Assembly (NCBI GenBank): GCA_010093485.1
Contig: MU001507.1
Coordinates: 632,844-696,843 of the forward strand
From: Karstenula rhodostoma CBS 690.94
Taxonomy: Eukaryota > Ascomycota > Dothideomycetes > Pleosporales > Didymosphaeriaceae
Reading direction: 5' to 3'
Length of the DNA: 64,000 bases
Made by a program: the position numbers and the translations under genes. Below are positions 34,432 through 46,236 of the stretch, piece after piece. Under the pieces are notes generated by a model. It saw only the letters and a program-made list of their open reading frames with translations, did no database searches and was not told the origin of the DNA. Every line of letters begins with the position of its first letter. Positions within the stretch are counted from its first letter, which is position 1.

Positions 34432-35362
34432 TGCCCTTCGTGGTAGGCTCGGTGACGTCCGAATGGCGGTTTTGGTAGGCGAACCAAGTGCAGGAACCAT
34501 TCTCAGGCCACGCATCGGTGTAGCTGTTCCTCATGCATGGACCAGCCCATTTGCGATCGACGCGGTTAACGAGGTACGACTTTGTGGTAACCTCCAAGTA
34601 CAACTTCCCATTTTGACGTTTCCATCTCACCACCTTGTTGGCGATGTCGTCCTCACCACTGCGCACAACCTTCCACATCCGCTCGACCAGATCGTCCGAC
34701 CCCACATCATCCCCGCCCACGAAATGAACGGGTGACCAGGGCGCATGTGCGATCATGCCCCTACCTTTGCTAGCTCCAATGATTAGTACTCTTTCTAGGC
34801 CCTCGACTTGCATTAGCATGCTCCTCAAGAGGTTCCACAGCTCAGCTCGGAACATCGGAATCCAAGGCCAAGACTCAAAGTTCAGCCGCAGGCACTTCAG
34901 CCCTGGAGCGTCAACGTGGAGTGAGCCCAGGATCTTTCCCCAGTTTCCTTCTCCCCATGCCAGGTAATGCAGCCACTCTCTTGCGATACCCGGGTGGTCG
35001 GAATGCACATTACGAGCGTCAATCTCGATGTCTTTCACGCTGTCTCGGTACAGCTCGTATTGGTCCAAAGACCTGAAGAAGCAGCGGACGCGGTCGACGG
35101 TCGAGAAACGGAAGCGGTTTTGAGCGAAGAGTGGGCGGCGATCGACTTCGTAGTAGGCGCGACGACACGTTTGTAGAATGTTGACTCCAAGCTTGGGGGC
35201 TATCCCATCCTCAGGTCTCGGACATCCGACGACGGCGTCGACAATGGGCTCAACGGCGTCGAAGCAGTGGCTATAGATGGCATTCTTGATCTCCGCAGGC
35301 AGACAGAGCAAAGGCGATTGAAGCTGGAGGTTTGCTAGCGGAGCGGTAAAAACGGGTGACAT
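34409..35362 (-). CDS. F-box-like protein of unknown function
   Basis: Single-exon gene of 317 residues. The start LLCLPAEIKNAIYSHCF (about residues 18-34) followed by LGVNILQTCRRAYYEV is the pattern of the fungal F-box-like family, in which short proteins pair this module with a variable C-terminal domain. The region WLHYLAWGEGNW and the C-terminal YTDAWPENGSC have no motif I can name. Its stop overlaps the 3' coding end of GPI2 by 23 bp, tail to tail. A dinucleotide AT repeat lies 57 bp upstream of its ATG. Confidence 0.7.
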   Translation of the reverse strand: MSPVFTAPLANLQLQSPLLCLPAEIKNAIYSHCFDAVEPIVDAVVGCPRPEDGIAPKLGVNILQTCRRAYYEVDRRPLFAQNRFRFSTVDRVRCFFRSLDQYELYRDSVKDIEIDARNVHSDHPGIAREWLHYLAWGEGNWGKILGSLHVDAPGLKCLRLNFESWPWIPMFRAELWNLLRSMLMQVEGLERVLIIGASKGRGMIAHAPWSPVHFVGGDDVGSDDLVERMWKVVRSGEDDIANKVVRWKRQNGKLYLEVTTKSYLVNRVDRKWAGPCMRNSYTDAWPENGSCTWFAYQNRHSDVTEPTTKGINPSAAE

Positions 35363-35418
35363 GTTTGGTGTGTGAGGAATGGATTACGGAGAATGGTCCA
35401 TTGGGGAATGACAATTCG

Positions 35419-35436
35419 ATATATATATATATATAT
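35419..35436. repeat. (AT)9 microsatellite
   Basis: Nine AT units in the upstream region of the F-box-like gene at 34409-35362; could act as a TATA-like core or be incidental. Confidence 0.8.
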
Positions 35437-36346
35437 TCAGCGAGAAGGTGCCCCAGTTTCATCAGCCCTGAACCACGATATGACATGTGGCGGCCTCGCT
35501 GGCGCGCCGACATTCGTTGCTTTCTGTGGCTGACCGCATGCCCTGTGCATTTTCTGACAGCGTCTAGCAACTACAGTCAAGGGCCGGGTCATGTTGTGCC
35601 GACATACGTATGGCCGCATCTGCGATTTGCTGTAGGGTTTGCTCCACTGAATTTCTCTTCAGCATTGTAGGAACTTTCACAGCGCACCCGCGGGTGGTGA
35701 GGGGCCCTGAGCTTTTCGTTAGGGCAGGCGAACCGGCGCGTTTTCAATGGCAGGTACGCGATTTCTTCCGACTGGTCTCTCTCAACATGGTCGATGCGGA
35801 AGCTTGAGCGAAGAATGACGGATGGACACGGTTGCGGCTCGACAATTCCGGCACCCACCACGAGGCTGAAGAGAATAGCTTCGAGCCAGGACGAGATAGG
35901 TCCAGATACGGATACTGTGCTGAAGAGGCTGCATAGAAGGTAACCAGCCAGGGTCTTAGTTGGGCTTAGGTACTAGGGCGTCTTTGCAAAGTCCACTCTT
36001 GCAGGCTACGATACCCGAGGAATCCCTTCCTTGCGACATGTCGCTCACAAAGTACGCGCATTGTCCTGATCAGATGTGGCCCCCACCAGCCTTCCCCGGG
36101 CCCACAGCGAACGGCCAATGGGGGACCGGCCGGATGGGAAGCGCGAAACAGCGTCGCGCCGGAGGCTCCCCGCCTTCGCATTTTCAGCCGCAGCTTCGTC
36201 TCCGAGGTTTGGTCGCTGACCTCGTGCCAGTTGCGCACGCGTCTGGAGCTTTCAATTGATCTCTGACTGTCCCCTGAAGTGAGGCTACGCGCCCTACGCT
36301 CCTCCTCCAACATTACTGCGGTTCCACAGGCCTCTAGTTCATCACC
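35437..36346. other. Divergent intergenic region, no gene seen
   Basis: About 900 bp between the F-box-like gene (-) and the annexin gene (+). No convincing ORF or defined site. Confidence 0.45.
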
Positions 36347-38793
36347 ATGTCGCTGCGACCGGACGATCGTAAAGGACGCTCGCGCTCAAAATCGCCAGGA
36401 AGACGCGATCGGTCACGGAGCAATGCGCGAGCACCGTCGCCTGGTCCGGGGTACTTTGGGGGCCACTCAGCTGAGCATGGGCAAGCTTCAGCCCCGCAGC
36501 AGTATGATTATGAGCTTAGGCAGCCCAGGCAGCTACAAGAGTGAGCTTCCCCAAACCTTTTGACTCTGTCGCGACTCCAAACAAAGAGCAAAGAAGTATC
36601 TGGTCACTCAAGACTGAAACATGGCTGCTAGACCCGGTAGCGAGCCCATCACCATGGGCGGATACGCAGATTTGCCACCCGAGCAGCGCCCCGGCTATGC
36701 GCAACAGGCGCAGCATGCGCAATACCACGGCGCCTCGCCAGGAGGAGATCCCCGATCGCTCGGCGGACCTAACGTCTCGTACTCGCAGCAGGGACACGTC
36801 CAGTATGCGGCGGGACAGTACAACTATGCTGCAGCACCTGCGAGCGTGAGCCAGGCTGGACCTGTGCGGGCGCCGTCGCAGTCGAGTGGCTTCCAGTACG
36901 CGTCGGCGCCGCAACAAGTCACATTCACGACGAAGCCGGTGGTGCCTACCCACCCTCCTCCACCGGTGAGACATACGTCGCAAGCCGCGAGCCCACCGTA
37001 CCCCGGGCAATATGCGATGCCACAAGCTCCCCAAGCTCCCCACCCGAGTTCCGCAGCGCAGCAAACATCGTATCCCACTGCTCCGATGCCTCCTCCACCC
37101 ATGGGGCGGCATTCACCGCAACCGGGCCACCAGAGATCGGCATCGCACGCGGGGCCTACAACATCATATGGTGGACATCAGGTGGTGGAGATGGTTCCAG
37201 GCGGTGTCAAACCAGGTGGAAGCAAATCCTCACCTTCACCAGGCATGCGACCGCACAGCTTGTCGGTGAGTGGAGGAGCACCAGGAGGGCTGAATCAGCG
37301 CATGGATAGGCTGTCAGTGAGCGGGAACAGGCCGGATATCCAGTCCATTGTGCCTGGAGGGTTCCCAGGGGGAGGAGGTGGGATGCCTCCTCCGAGTCCT
37401 TTATTAGAGGCATACCACGGAACGTACCAGTCCATATCGCCCATGCCGCAAGCTATGATGATGGATGATGATTTGGACCATCTACAACCACTGGATAGCT
37501 TGTCCCCGCGTGGATCTAGTGCGTCGTTTCACGGAGGACACCGAAGGGCACACTCATCATCCAAGCGCTCGCCGAGCCCAGCTCGAAAGTCGAAACCCAA
37601 GGACAAATTGGCATTGGAGGCATACAAGGCGTACGGGCATGCGGGCGACGATCGAGATCGCAGCCGAGGTCACAGCCGCGATCGCAGGGGCGAGAAGGAA
37701 AAGAGGAGGGTCAAGATATATGACGCGGAAGAGGATGCGCTTGCGCTTGTGGATGCACTGGGACAGCGAAACATCGACGCAGACACCATCATCGATATTC
37801 TCCCCGTCCTCTCGCACGACCAGATGCTCGAATTGCGGAGCGAGTACAAGCACCACTGCAAAGTGCAGGGTCGCGGCATCAATATTGCGAAACACATCAA
37901 GCTCAAGACGACTGGTAACTTTGGAAAGATTGCATACGTGACTGCGCTGGGAAAATACGAGAGCGAGGGCTATTGGGCAAATTACTGGTACCAGTCTGGC
38001 AATGCACGACGAGAACTCCTCATCGAGGCGCTCATGGGGCGGCAAAATTACGAGATACGAGAGATCAAGGACGCCTTCAAGGACAAGCGTTATGGCGACA
38101 GCCTTATCAAGTGCATGGACAAGGAGCTAAAAGCGGACAAGTTCAGGAAAGCTGTGTTGATGGCGCTGGAGGGAGAGAGGCAGGAAGAAAGCGACGTGTG
38201 GCCGGCGGAATACCGCAACCGCGATGTGGACACGCTGTACCGAGCACTGAAGGCGAGAGAAGGGGGCGAGTCGGCGATGCTAGGCGTTGTCGTCATGAGA
38301 AGTGACAGCCATCTGCGGGAGGTGTTGCGGACGTACGAGCGCAAGTACCAGGGCAACTTCGCACGCGATGCGCTGAGAAAGAGCAACAACCTCGTTGTAA
38401 GTTTGTCCAGGTACATAGCATGACTGATTTAGCAAGACTGACAACTTGCAGGGCGAAGTCATTGCACACATCCTCAACGGCGTCATCAACCGCCCCTCCC
38501 GCGACGCCATGCTCCTCAACCACGCACTCACGGACCTGATCGAGCCCCCTTCTCGCGACGGCCCGCGCGGCTCCTCGTCGAAACTGCCGACCACCAGCAA
38601 GCACGAGCGGCAGCAGCGCTACGAGCTCCTCATCTCGCGGTTGGTGCGCCTGCACTGGGATCGCATGCACCTCCAGCGCGTCAAGATGGAGTACGACGAG
38701 AAGTACGGACGGGTGGTGGAGGAAGACATCGAGGCGGCGACGAAGGGCGATTTCAGGGAGTTTTGCATTCAGCTATGTCAGACGCGGGGATGA
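36347..38793 (+). CDS. Fungal annexin with long disordered N terminus
   Basis: Calcium- and phospholipid-binding annexin-family protein. Three exons (36347-36540, 36632-38396, 38452-38793) give 766 residues. Residues 1-60 are Arg/Ser-rich (RSRSKSPGRRDRSRS). Residues about 65-360 are Pro/Gln/Gly/Ser-rich and predicted disordered, with a very long polar tract. An RS-rich patch near 370-400 precedes four annexin repeats (about 405-740): EEDALALVDALGQRNIDADTI and three further helical units, each ending in the L..V..R...L pattern. Calcium loops of the GxGT-(38)-D/E type are poorly conserved, as in fungal type XIV annexins (ANXC4-like). It probably acts at membranes in vesicle traffic or septation; this is inference from the family. 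Confidence 0.85.
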
Positions 38794-39418
38794 GCTGGGT
38801 GCAATATGGTTTCTGTCTGAACTTCTGTGAATCCCCGTTCATCTGCGTTAAGTGGGGGAATGTGTTCTATACCCGTAATGTCAAATTTCTATGCATTTCC
38901 ATATGAGTGATGGCGGCAGGTGCCCCCTCTGGCATACGGTAGGAGCTATGTTACTAGCCTGCTCTATGTAAGAAACGTGCCTAGCCATATTAATCCAACA
39001 CTCTTCGTCCCTACTTTGCTCGACAACACGACGTCCGAGACCGTGTTGCGTGCGAACCCAAGAACCAATCGGCATGGCAAGCGCGGGCGCTAGGCAACAA
39101 TGAGGTTCTCCGCGTGGCACTGTCTCGTATCCGGGTCGCTCAGCCCCGAAGTTTCCTCGATACAACGGCGGCATGCGTATCTCGTAGCGTTATGGAGGCA
39201 ACACCTCCGCAGACGGAATATTTCCTCTGCTCTTGCGTCCTCTTTTGTTTTTGTTCTGGCTGCTATGCAGACTGCCTAAGCTCATGCTGTTGATTCTACT
39301 CGACATACGTGGGAAAAGCAACATACAAGACACAGGCTGTGCCGTTACCTTCCTTTACCAAGGCCTGTAATAACCATCTTATGAAATACTACGGACGCAG
39401 CGATCATCCACAACAGCC
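38794..39418. other. Intergenic region, no gene seen
   Basis: 625 bp between the annexin stop and the HET-protein start, same strand. No ORF with family signal. Confidence 0.4.
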
Positions 39419-42245
39419 ATGGACACGGAAACCACAGAAACCAGTCTTCCACCAGACCATGTCACGCCGTCCCCCTCCCACGCACTTCTCGACCCCGCAG
39501 TGTACGAAACAATCGGCTTGATCTCCGCCATCGTCGTACGCACCGCCCTCTCCGTGTACCTGGGCGTCCAGTGCGCATTTAGCTGGAGCACATGCATTAT
39601 CTACCGGGTTCTCGGGTGGATCCTGCCTTCGTGGTTGAGAAGCATACTCATGACGATATGGTTTCTCTCTCGGCTCATGGCGATGCCGGGGACGGCACGC
39701 ATGTGCAAAGTCGTTATCGAGGCGAAGAATGATGTGCTGCCATGGGGAACGGCGGTGTGGGAGATGTTCTGGGGTTGGGTGGGTATCGCGCCGTGGAGCA
39801 TCGCGGTTTGGGTAGTGTACAACTACGTGCCTGAACTAGGATTATTTTCGACGCCGATGACAATCATGGAGGTGGCGTATGGTGCGAGCAATTATGTCGT
39901 TGCGGGCGGGATACTGTTGATTGTGATGATGAATCAGGCGCCTGGGTGGTGTAAGAGTATGCTTGACCGGTGCGGTGTGCTCTTGCTGGCGGCCATGGAG
40001 TGGTTCGTCCGAAGTCCACTATTTGGCGTGCTGGTAAGATTGACGCACATTCATGATGGTTTCCTGATCGAGGGGAGGCGGAGGTGGCAACGAAGAACTC
40101 TCCAAACCGTGCGTGTGGATCAAGCGGCGGACTTGCCGTTCAGAGCGGTATATCAGTACGATTCAGTACAGGAGGGCTGCTTTCGACTTCTACGCGTTAG
40201 TAGGCCGTGGGATATGATCCCGTTCGAATGTGAGTTGGTGGCATTCGACCTTGATGCCGAGTTACCGGACTACACTGCTGTAAGCTATGCTTGGGGCCCG
40301 GATCCCGCGAGACCAAAGGCTATTGGCGTGGATGGCAGACGATTGCAAGTCACGGAGAGCGCCTACCAGGTCGTGCGCGATCTTACGCCGGAGAACGGCG
40401 AGCGCTATATATGGGTGGACTTCGTCTGTATCAACCAAGAGGACGTGATCGAGCGCGCTAGCCAGGTCAAGCGCATGAGACTGATCTACGCAAAAGCCAG
40501 CCAGGTGACTAGTAAGCAACTCTGGGGTACAAAACGGGTGTTTCTGCTACTGCTAAAGTCTGAATATTCCAGACGTTGGCTGCGGTTGGACACTTACTTC
40601 TACCTAAACCTCCTATCTTTGACTTTACCACTGACTTTGTACCTCTATTTCAGTCGTACTAAACACCGTCACGCCGGTAGACTACGACGACAGCGACCGC
40701 GTTGCGCACCACCTCAAGAAGCTGAATGCCAACCTTGAGCACTCCACCTGGAGTGTCGACGAACAGGTCGCATACCACCAGAAGGTGGGAACCTATCGAG
40801 CATCCCTAGGATGGGAAGCACTCTCACGCCTATTCAGGCTGGAATACTGGGCTCGCGCATGGGTCGTTCAAGAGATTGCCATGGCAGAAAAGCTTGTCGT
40901 CGTCTATGGAGACAACGAACTCCCATGGGACGAGATATCCAGCTTCGCAAAAGCCTGCTATAACCCAGATAACAACAGCGCACTCGATGTCCTGGGCACC
41001 ATATTCGGTGGAGGCTCGATCCCGCTCCTCTACATCATGAAGATCATGCAAATCAGCAATATCCGAGATGCATACAGGGCAGGTGGCCTCGCTCTGCAAG
41101 ATCTCCTCTTCCTCGGCTGGCAGTTCAGCGCCACCGATCCGCGGGACAACATCTTTGCTTTCCAGGGACTAGCTCGCGACAAGATTGCCCCAGGGATAGA
41201 GCCAAACTACGAGCAGAGCGTCTTGAATCTCTTTCTGAATGTGACCATCATCCAGATGTTGGAGTCCGACCGCCCCCTATGGTTTCTTAGGTTAGCCGGA
41301 CGGGGATTCGGCGACCGTTCGATCCAGTCGCGCTTCTGCAGCCTCGAAGATCAAGAGTTACCCTCGTGGATGCCAAATTGGAGCAAATCAGCGCATAGAG
41401 CGCAGTTTCCGACCCTGGACCTACCCCAGTTTACGCCTAACCCCTTCGATATTGACCCCACAGGGAAACTCCTCTTCGTCGATGCAGTCTCCTACGACAC
41501 CATCGTGCACACCATCGACCATCCTATGATCCAAAACGCACCTGGAACCGTGGCGCTGGAACTCCCACCCGACGCGCTCAAGCGGGTGCTCGATGTCGGC
41601 AAAGACTTCAAAGCCATGCACGAAGCATTCGCGCAGTTCGTCCCCACGCCGTATCCCACCGGCACACCCAGGGATGAAGTCCTCTGGCGCGTGCTCCTCG
41701 GCGAGACGTCCACGGACCCAGAAACCGTCGCGTACAACGCGCGCTGCTGGTCGCTCCTCGAAAAACAAGCCGCCTCCCTCCACGACCTCGTGCCCGACGC
41801 GCCTGATCACCTGATCGCGCCGTCGACGCTGCCACAGACGCTGCCGGACGTCCAAAATAAATTGGCGGAGTATTTAACGTCCGGCGAACACACCGAGTCC
41901 CTCCGCGTCTACGGGGAGCGTTACGAGGAACTCCGCGGCACGGATATGCTCGAGGCTAATACGAGCTATATGGCGGCAATGGGGCGGCACTCTGCGGGGA
42001 GGAAGATGGCGTTTACGCGGCGGGGGCTGGTGGTGCTTGTTCCGCCGTTGGCGAGAGAGGGCGATGAGGTGGCGTACTTGGTGCATGGGGATACGCCGTT
42101 TGTGCTGAGGGGTGTGGATGGGGATGAGGGAGTGTGCGGTGATAGGAGGGTGTTTGAGTTGGTGGGGGATTGCTATGTGCATGGTGTGGGGTGGGATGAC
42201 CTCGTGGCTGGGATGGAGGAGCTCAGGTCTATCGCGATTACGTGA
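39419..42245 (+). CDS. Membrane-anchored heterokaryon incompatibility (HET) domain protein
   Basis: HET domains trigger or regulate programmed cell death after fusion of unlike hyphae; they resemble TIR-like NADase folds. Two exons (39419-40511, 40654-42245) give 894 residues. Residues 1-230 contain four or five hydrophobic segments (for example ISAIVVRTALSVYLGVQCAF and VVAGGILLIVMM), an unusual N-terminal membrane module. The HET domain starts near residue 270 with its three signature blocks: YTAVSYAWG, YIWVDFVCINQED and, after the 142-nt intron, WARAWVVQEIAMA. The C-terminal half (600-894) has the GRKMAFTRRGLVVLVPP segment seen in many dothideomycete HET proteins. No NACHT or WD repeats are attached. 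Whether it functions in allorecognition here is unknown. Confidence 0.88.
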
Positions 42246-43099
42246 GGGAGTGTGGGTCGAGAGGAGATGCGGCGATGTAGGGAAAGGTTGAGTAGGTGTT
42301 GTCCGGGAAAGGCAACACGCTGGCGGATTGGACGCAAGTTTTGACGATCTTGACAGGGAGATTGGTGGGTGATCTGACTACGACGAATGCCTGTCCTATC
42401 TTAGCTTCTTTGCGCGCGCGTTTGGGCACCCGTTCGTGGAAATGTCGTAAGCATGGAAAGTGTGTGCGCTAGAAGATTGATGCTATACGTGAGAGCAGTG
42501 ATGTAGCGCGAACTAGGGGTGCCGCTACCATCGTGGAGCATCACTTCTCCTTGACCTACTTTCGCACTTGTCACTGTTCCTCGGCTGTATCGCTTCTCAA
42601 TAGTTTGGCTGGTGTTTAGATGATACTACGGTAGTCGTCCAGCCTCAAACACTGGTATGAAATGTGTCACTCGCTGATGCAAACCGCGAGTGTAGCTGCT
42701 CACAAATCGATGACTCGTAGACAGTAGTGGAATGTGAATACTATGTAGGGTTCTTGCCCTTCTCGAAGCGGAGAGCTTCTATTATAAAGCTATACAGCTA
42801 ACAAAAGTATACAAAGAAAATGGTGACGGCCGTGTGCTCGTGGTATATCTCGAGTTTACTCTCCCCCTTCACTGCCGCCGCGCTCTCGGCCTGCCGTAGG
42901 GGCTCTTTGAAACGAAGACCCCACGTGCATCGGACGCAATGCCGCAGCTCTCTACCTCATCCCTCGAAGTGCTTTTTCGCTCCGTGCCAACCGCGGGGTT
43001 GGCAAATGGCGAGAGCAAGTGCGAGAGGTTGACCCAATACCGGCAAGGTAGGTGGGTATAAAGTAATGAATGTAATGCCTGGGTTCCGTGCGCCCAGGG
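42246..43099. other. Convergent intergenic region, no gene seen
   Basis: 854 bp between the HET gene (+) and the SAT4-type gene (-). No ORF with family signal; it holds both 3' UTRs. Confidence 0.45.
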
Positions 43100-44529
43100 T
43101 CATCGCTTGTAATCCTGCTGGTCTACGTAACTTCTCCTCTCGGCATCCGTAACAAAGAAACTCCTTTCCACCATGATCTGCATCGACCGTTCGTCCGAGT
43201 AGGTTTGTGGAGGGGAGGAGTCGTGCTCGCTGTTGGTGGTCTCTTTCATCCGTAGACTCTTCTCGCTCTCGTTGTCGCTGTTCGCTTTGGTCTCCGGCAT
43301 TAATTTGGAACTTCGCTTGATCTTCTCCAACTGCGTTTCGTACCAGTTTGGTGGCTTCGGGGGTCCTTTTCCGGCGTCGTTGATGACGAGGTCGGTGCTG
43401 TTGTCTCGGACTGCCCCCGACTCGGCTTCCGCGGAGAGTGTGTACTGGTCGAGTTTTTTGGCCGCGGAGGGGCGTCGCTCCCGGAAGCCATGCGAGCCCG
43501 ATCGGTTGCCATAGCCGTACGGAGTAAGAGGCATAGTAGAGCGCTGGGAGACGAGACCGAGTTTGGTCAACACGGCCTGGAAGAGAGGGCGGACTGCGGC
43601 GAGGCTGCCCGCCGTGATAGCTAGGCCTTGCTCGACGGTCGACCAGATTGCGATATCGGTGGTTTCCCACAAGAAATCCTTCGATCGGAATTGCTTCATG
43701 TACGGAACGCGGGCGACCACAGCAGCGCTTGCACTGAGAGTGGATTAGCAACGGAGGCTAGCCAAGGACATGAAATTGGGATAACTCACATGCAGCCCAT
43801 AGCCAGAAGGGGAATCAACGCAAGCTTGGTCCTGCGTTTAAGCTGTAGCCCCATGACCAAGAATGCTGGTAGGATCGCAAACGTGAAGTCGGAAATAATG
43901 CTGAAGCAGCTGTACAGGTAGCCGAGGGCAATGATAATTTCAATGTTGACGCATGTTCCGCTTTGCGAGTAGTCGTTCCAAAAGAAGGATATAGGGTAAC
44001 ATTGGAAAAGTGTGACAAAGAAGAAGGCCAGGCCTGCCACGATGGATATCATCATGGCAAAGTAAATAATCCAAACATGGATCTTCCGGACGGCGATACG
44101 GAGAAGGCTGGTTCAGTTAACCAACGACTTGTCAGCTTGCGGCAGCAGCTTACAAGAACCCAATAGACAGCTTTGAGGTGATCATTGAGCAGCAATAGAA
44201 AAGATAGCAGAACCACCAGCAATGCCGCCCCTTTGCGTAGTTCTCGGTAGTAAGGTGCCACCGATGTCGCCCAGTGCCATAATGGATGCCAAGCACCGAA
44301 GCACTACAGTAGGCAATGAATGCAACCTTTGGGGTCAATAAAGTCGATGTTCTGCTCGGGACGCAAAACTTACTGTTGCCGCAGCCATCAGATAGTCGTC
44401 CCGGCCGAACGACTTTATCATTCGGATGCGTACATAGCATCGCAGACCGTAAGCGATGACGGCCGCGACGAGAAACGCAATGTTGACGGCGTACAGCTCG
44501 GGGCCACGGTTAGGAATTGGAGAAGCCAT
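43100..44529 (-). CDS. Rhodopsin-fold integral membrane protein (SAT4/Pth11-like family)
   Basis: Seven-TM protein of the fungal SAT4/Pth11-like family, implicated in other species in surface sensing. Four exons (44529-44374, 44326-44154, 44107-43790, 43733-43100) give 426 residues. Family features: the N-terminal helix with GLRCYVRIRMIKSFGRDDYLM, a cysteine pair in the outer loop (TLFQC and SGTC), GYLYSCFSIISDFTFAILP, and the final block FRSKDFLWETTDIAIWSTVEQGLAI. The C-terminal 170 residues are hydrophilic, Ser/Glu/Lys-rich and cytoplasmic. No CFEM domain is present at the N terminus, so it is not a canonical PTH11 with CFEM. All junctions are GT-AG and in phase. Confidence 0.88.
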
Positions 44530-45791
44530 AATGTTGATTGCCAGTGTTCCTGCCCTCAGGCGCTGGGAAGGGGGGACGGCTTCTCAAAAGCAAGAACGAA
44601 GGGTACGTTAAGAGATCCGAGGGCCAGCCTCTTTTGGGGTTGTATGACCGGGTTCTATAATATCAGCGACGGAACCCAGGCACACCACATGGGTGCGGGC
44701 CTGTACCCTTTCGCAGCTCTTCCTCCGCCACAGGGCCAGCCTTTAGTTTCAAGCATGCGCCAATGTTCGCCATCATGTTACTGGATGCAATACTTGTGGG
44801 GCGATTGCATCTCGCACTGCTTTCGGGTGTCTGATGGAGTACAAGTTGTTTAGCTGTTCCAAGTTTTGGCGTGACTCGAGGCGCAGGTCCCGGCTTCATT
44901 GGACCGTATCCCAGAGCCGCGGCTCAGGTGGAAGATGCAGACAAATGCGCGGCGTCACAATATCCCCGGCCACCTCCGCGGACGCCAGTTCATCAGCGAC
45001 CTGACTCCAGTGGCGACAATTTGCAAGAAGTAGGCGAACCTCTGGTGATACAAACAGCGAAGTATTGCGTCCCCTCCCCACACCGTGAAGCCAGTGCTGG
45101 GCTTGCCGTCACACGGTAATACGGTCTAGATGGTCGGCCCAAGGAGCATTTGCGCACCAACGGGCAGCGGACGAAACACCCGCAATGGGACCTGCATTTC
45201 TAATCCTCATCGGCCGCGGCATCGGCACTTGCAAAGCGCATCGTCGCTTTTGACGCCACTCCATTCAACGCCCACCGGGGATTTGATTAGGAGTAATAGA
45301 GGTTGCGCCTTAACAAGTGCAAAGCTCCCCTAGAAAGAAGTTGCACGGAGATGGACGACGAAACAATAAACTGCTGTTTCGTGAACAGCCATTTGCATTG
45401 ATGTTCACGCTACGGGTGGTGGGCGGGCACTACGTCGCAGATCCCGTGTGCCACTACCCGATTATGATCCTCTGATTGCTGACATGAACCACGAAGTGGT
45501 CCCGTAAAGTGATACACAAAAATATGACACCCGACTACACTGTAGCGAGAGTCAGTTTTCTTATTAATGAAGAGGCTAGGCTTTTGGTATCTTTATGTAT
45601 GTATGCATATGTGAGAGCCTGTCGTTCGGCAGTGGGTCACGCGTTGAGCAAAACCTTCCGAGCGGATCCATGACCCACAAAAATGACTTGCCCCTTGGAG
45701 ATCAAGCCTATCTAAGCATTCTCACGCCGGTATAGCATATACCCTGTATATATTGTTTTCGATTGTCCAAACTTCCATCAAATCACAACTT
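44530..45791. other. Intergenic region, no gene seen
   Basis: 1.26 kb between the SAT4-type gene and the tRNA. No ORF with family signal. Confidence 0.45.
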
Positions 45792-45892
45792 GGGCTTGTG
45801 GTTTAGTGGTATAATTTTCCCTTAGCATTGGCATCGTCTGCACGATCGCGGAAGCGTGGGAAAGGTCCTGGGTTCGATTCCCAGCAAGTCCA
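45792..45892 (+). tRNA. tRNA-Ala (AGC) with intron
   Basis: Acceptor stem GGGCTTG pairs with CAAGTCC and includes the G3:U70 pair that identifies alanine tRNAs; the discriminator base is A. The T arm reads CTGGG-TTCGATT-CCCAG. Anticodon stem TTCCC/GGGAA encloses the loop TTAGCA..T, anticodon AGC at 45824-45826. A 29-nt intron sits at the canonical site after position 37 (45828-45856). A T6 run at 45893 serves as RNA polymerase III terminator. The D arm carries a T:T mismatch and resembles Gly/Asp-type D arms. Confidence 0.85.
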
Positions 45893-45898
45893 TTTTTT
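45893..45898 (+). terminator. Pol III T-run terminator
   Basis: Six T residues immediately after the tRNA discriminator base. Confidence 0.8.
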
Positions 45899-46072
45899 CG
45901 ACTTCCTACGAAGCTGAGGTCTTTTTTTATATTTGGTAATATAAGTTCCAGAGTCTTTACACAGCATCGCTGGTACATAGCATACACTACAGGGATCGTG
46001 TGGTATTGTCCCTTGCTGCGTGAATGATGGATACTTACGTAACGAAACGGCCAACAGCGTTACTGGCTGCGA

Positions 46073-46236
46073 CAACAGGTGGTGCAATAATTATTGAGCG
46101 CTGTAATGATGACTAATACTTTGCCACCCTAATTCTTCCCTGCGAGACCTGTTCTCCTCTAGTAGAATTACTAGAATTATATTAGTAAGGTATGAGTTAT
46201 TATTACAGCGATTAATAATTATTGCACCACCTGTTG
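46073..46236. mobile_element. MITE-like foldback element with about 50-bp inverted repeats
   Basis: 164 bp. The first 35 bp (CAACAGGTGGTGCAATAATT...) match the reverse complement of the last 35 bp with two mismatches, and imperfect pairing continues to about 50 bp. The unpaired centre is about 60 bp and AT-rich. No clear target duplication is visible, so the exact ends and class are open. It lies 181 bp downstream of the tRNA-Ala gene. Confidence 0.75.
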
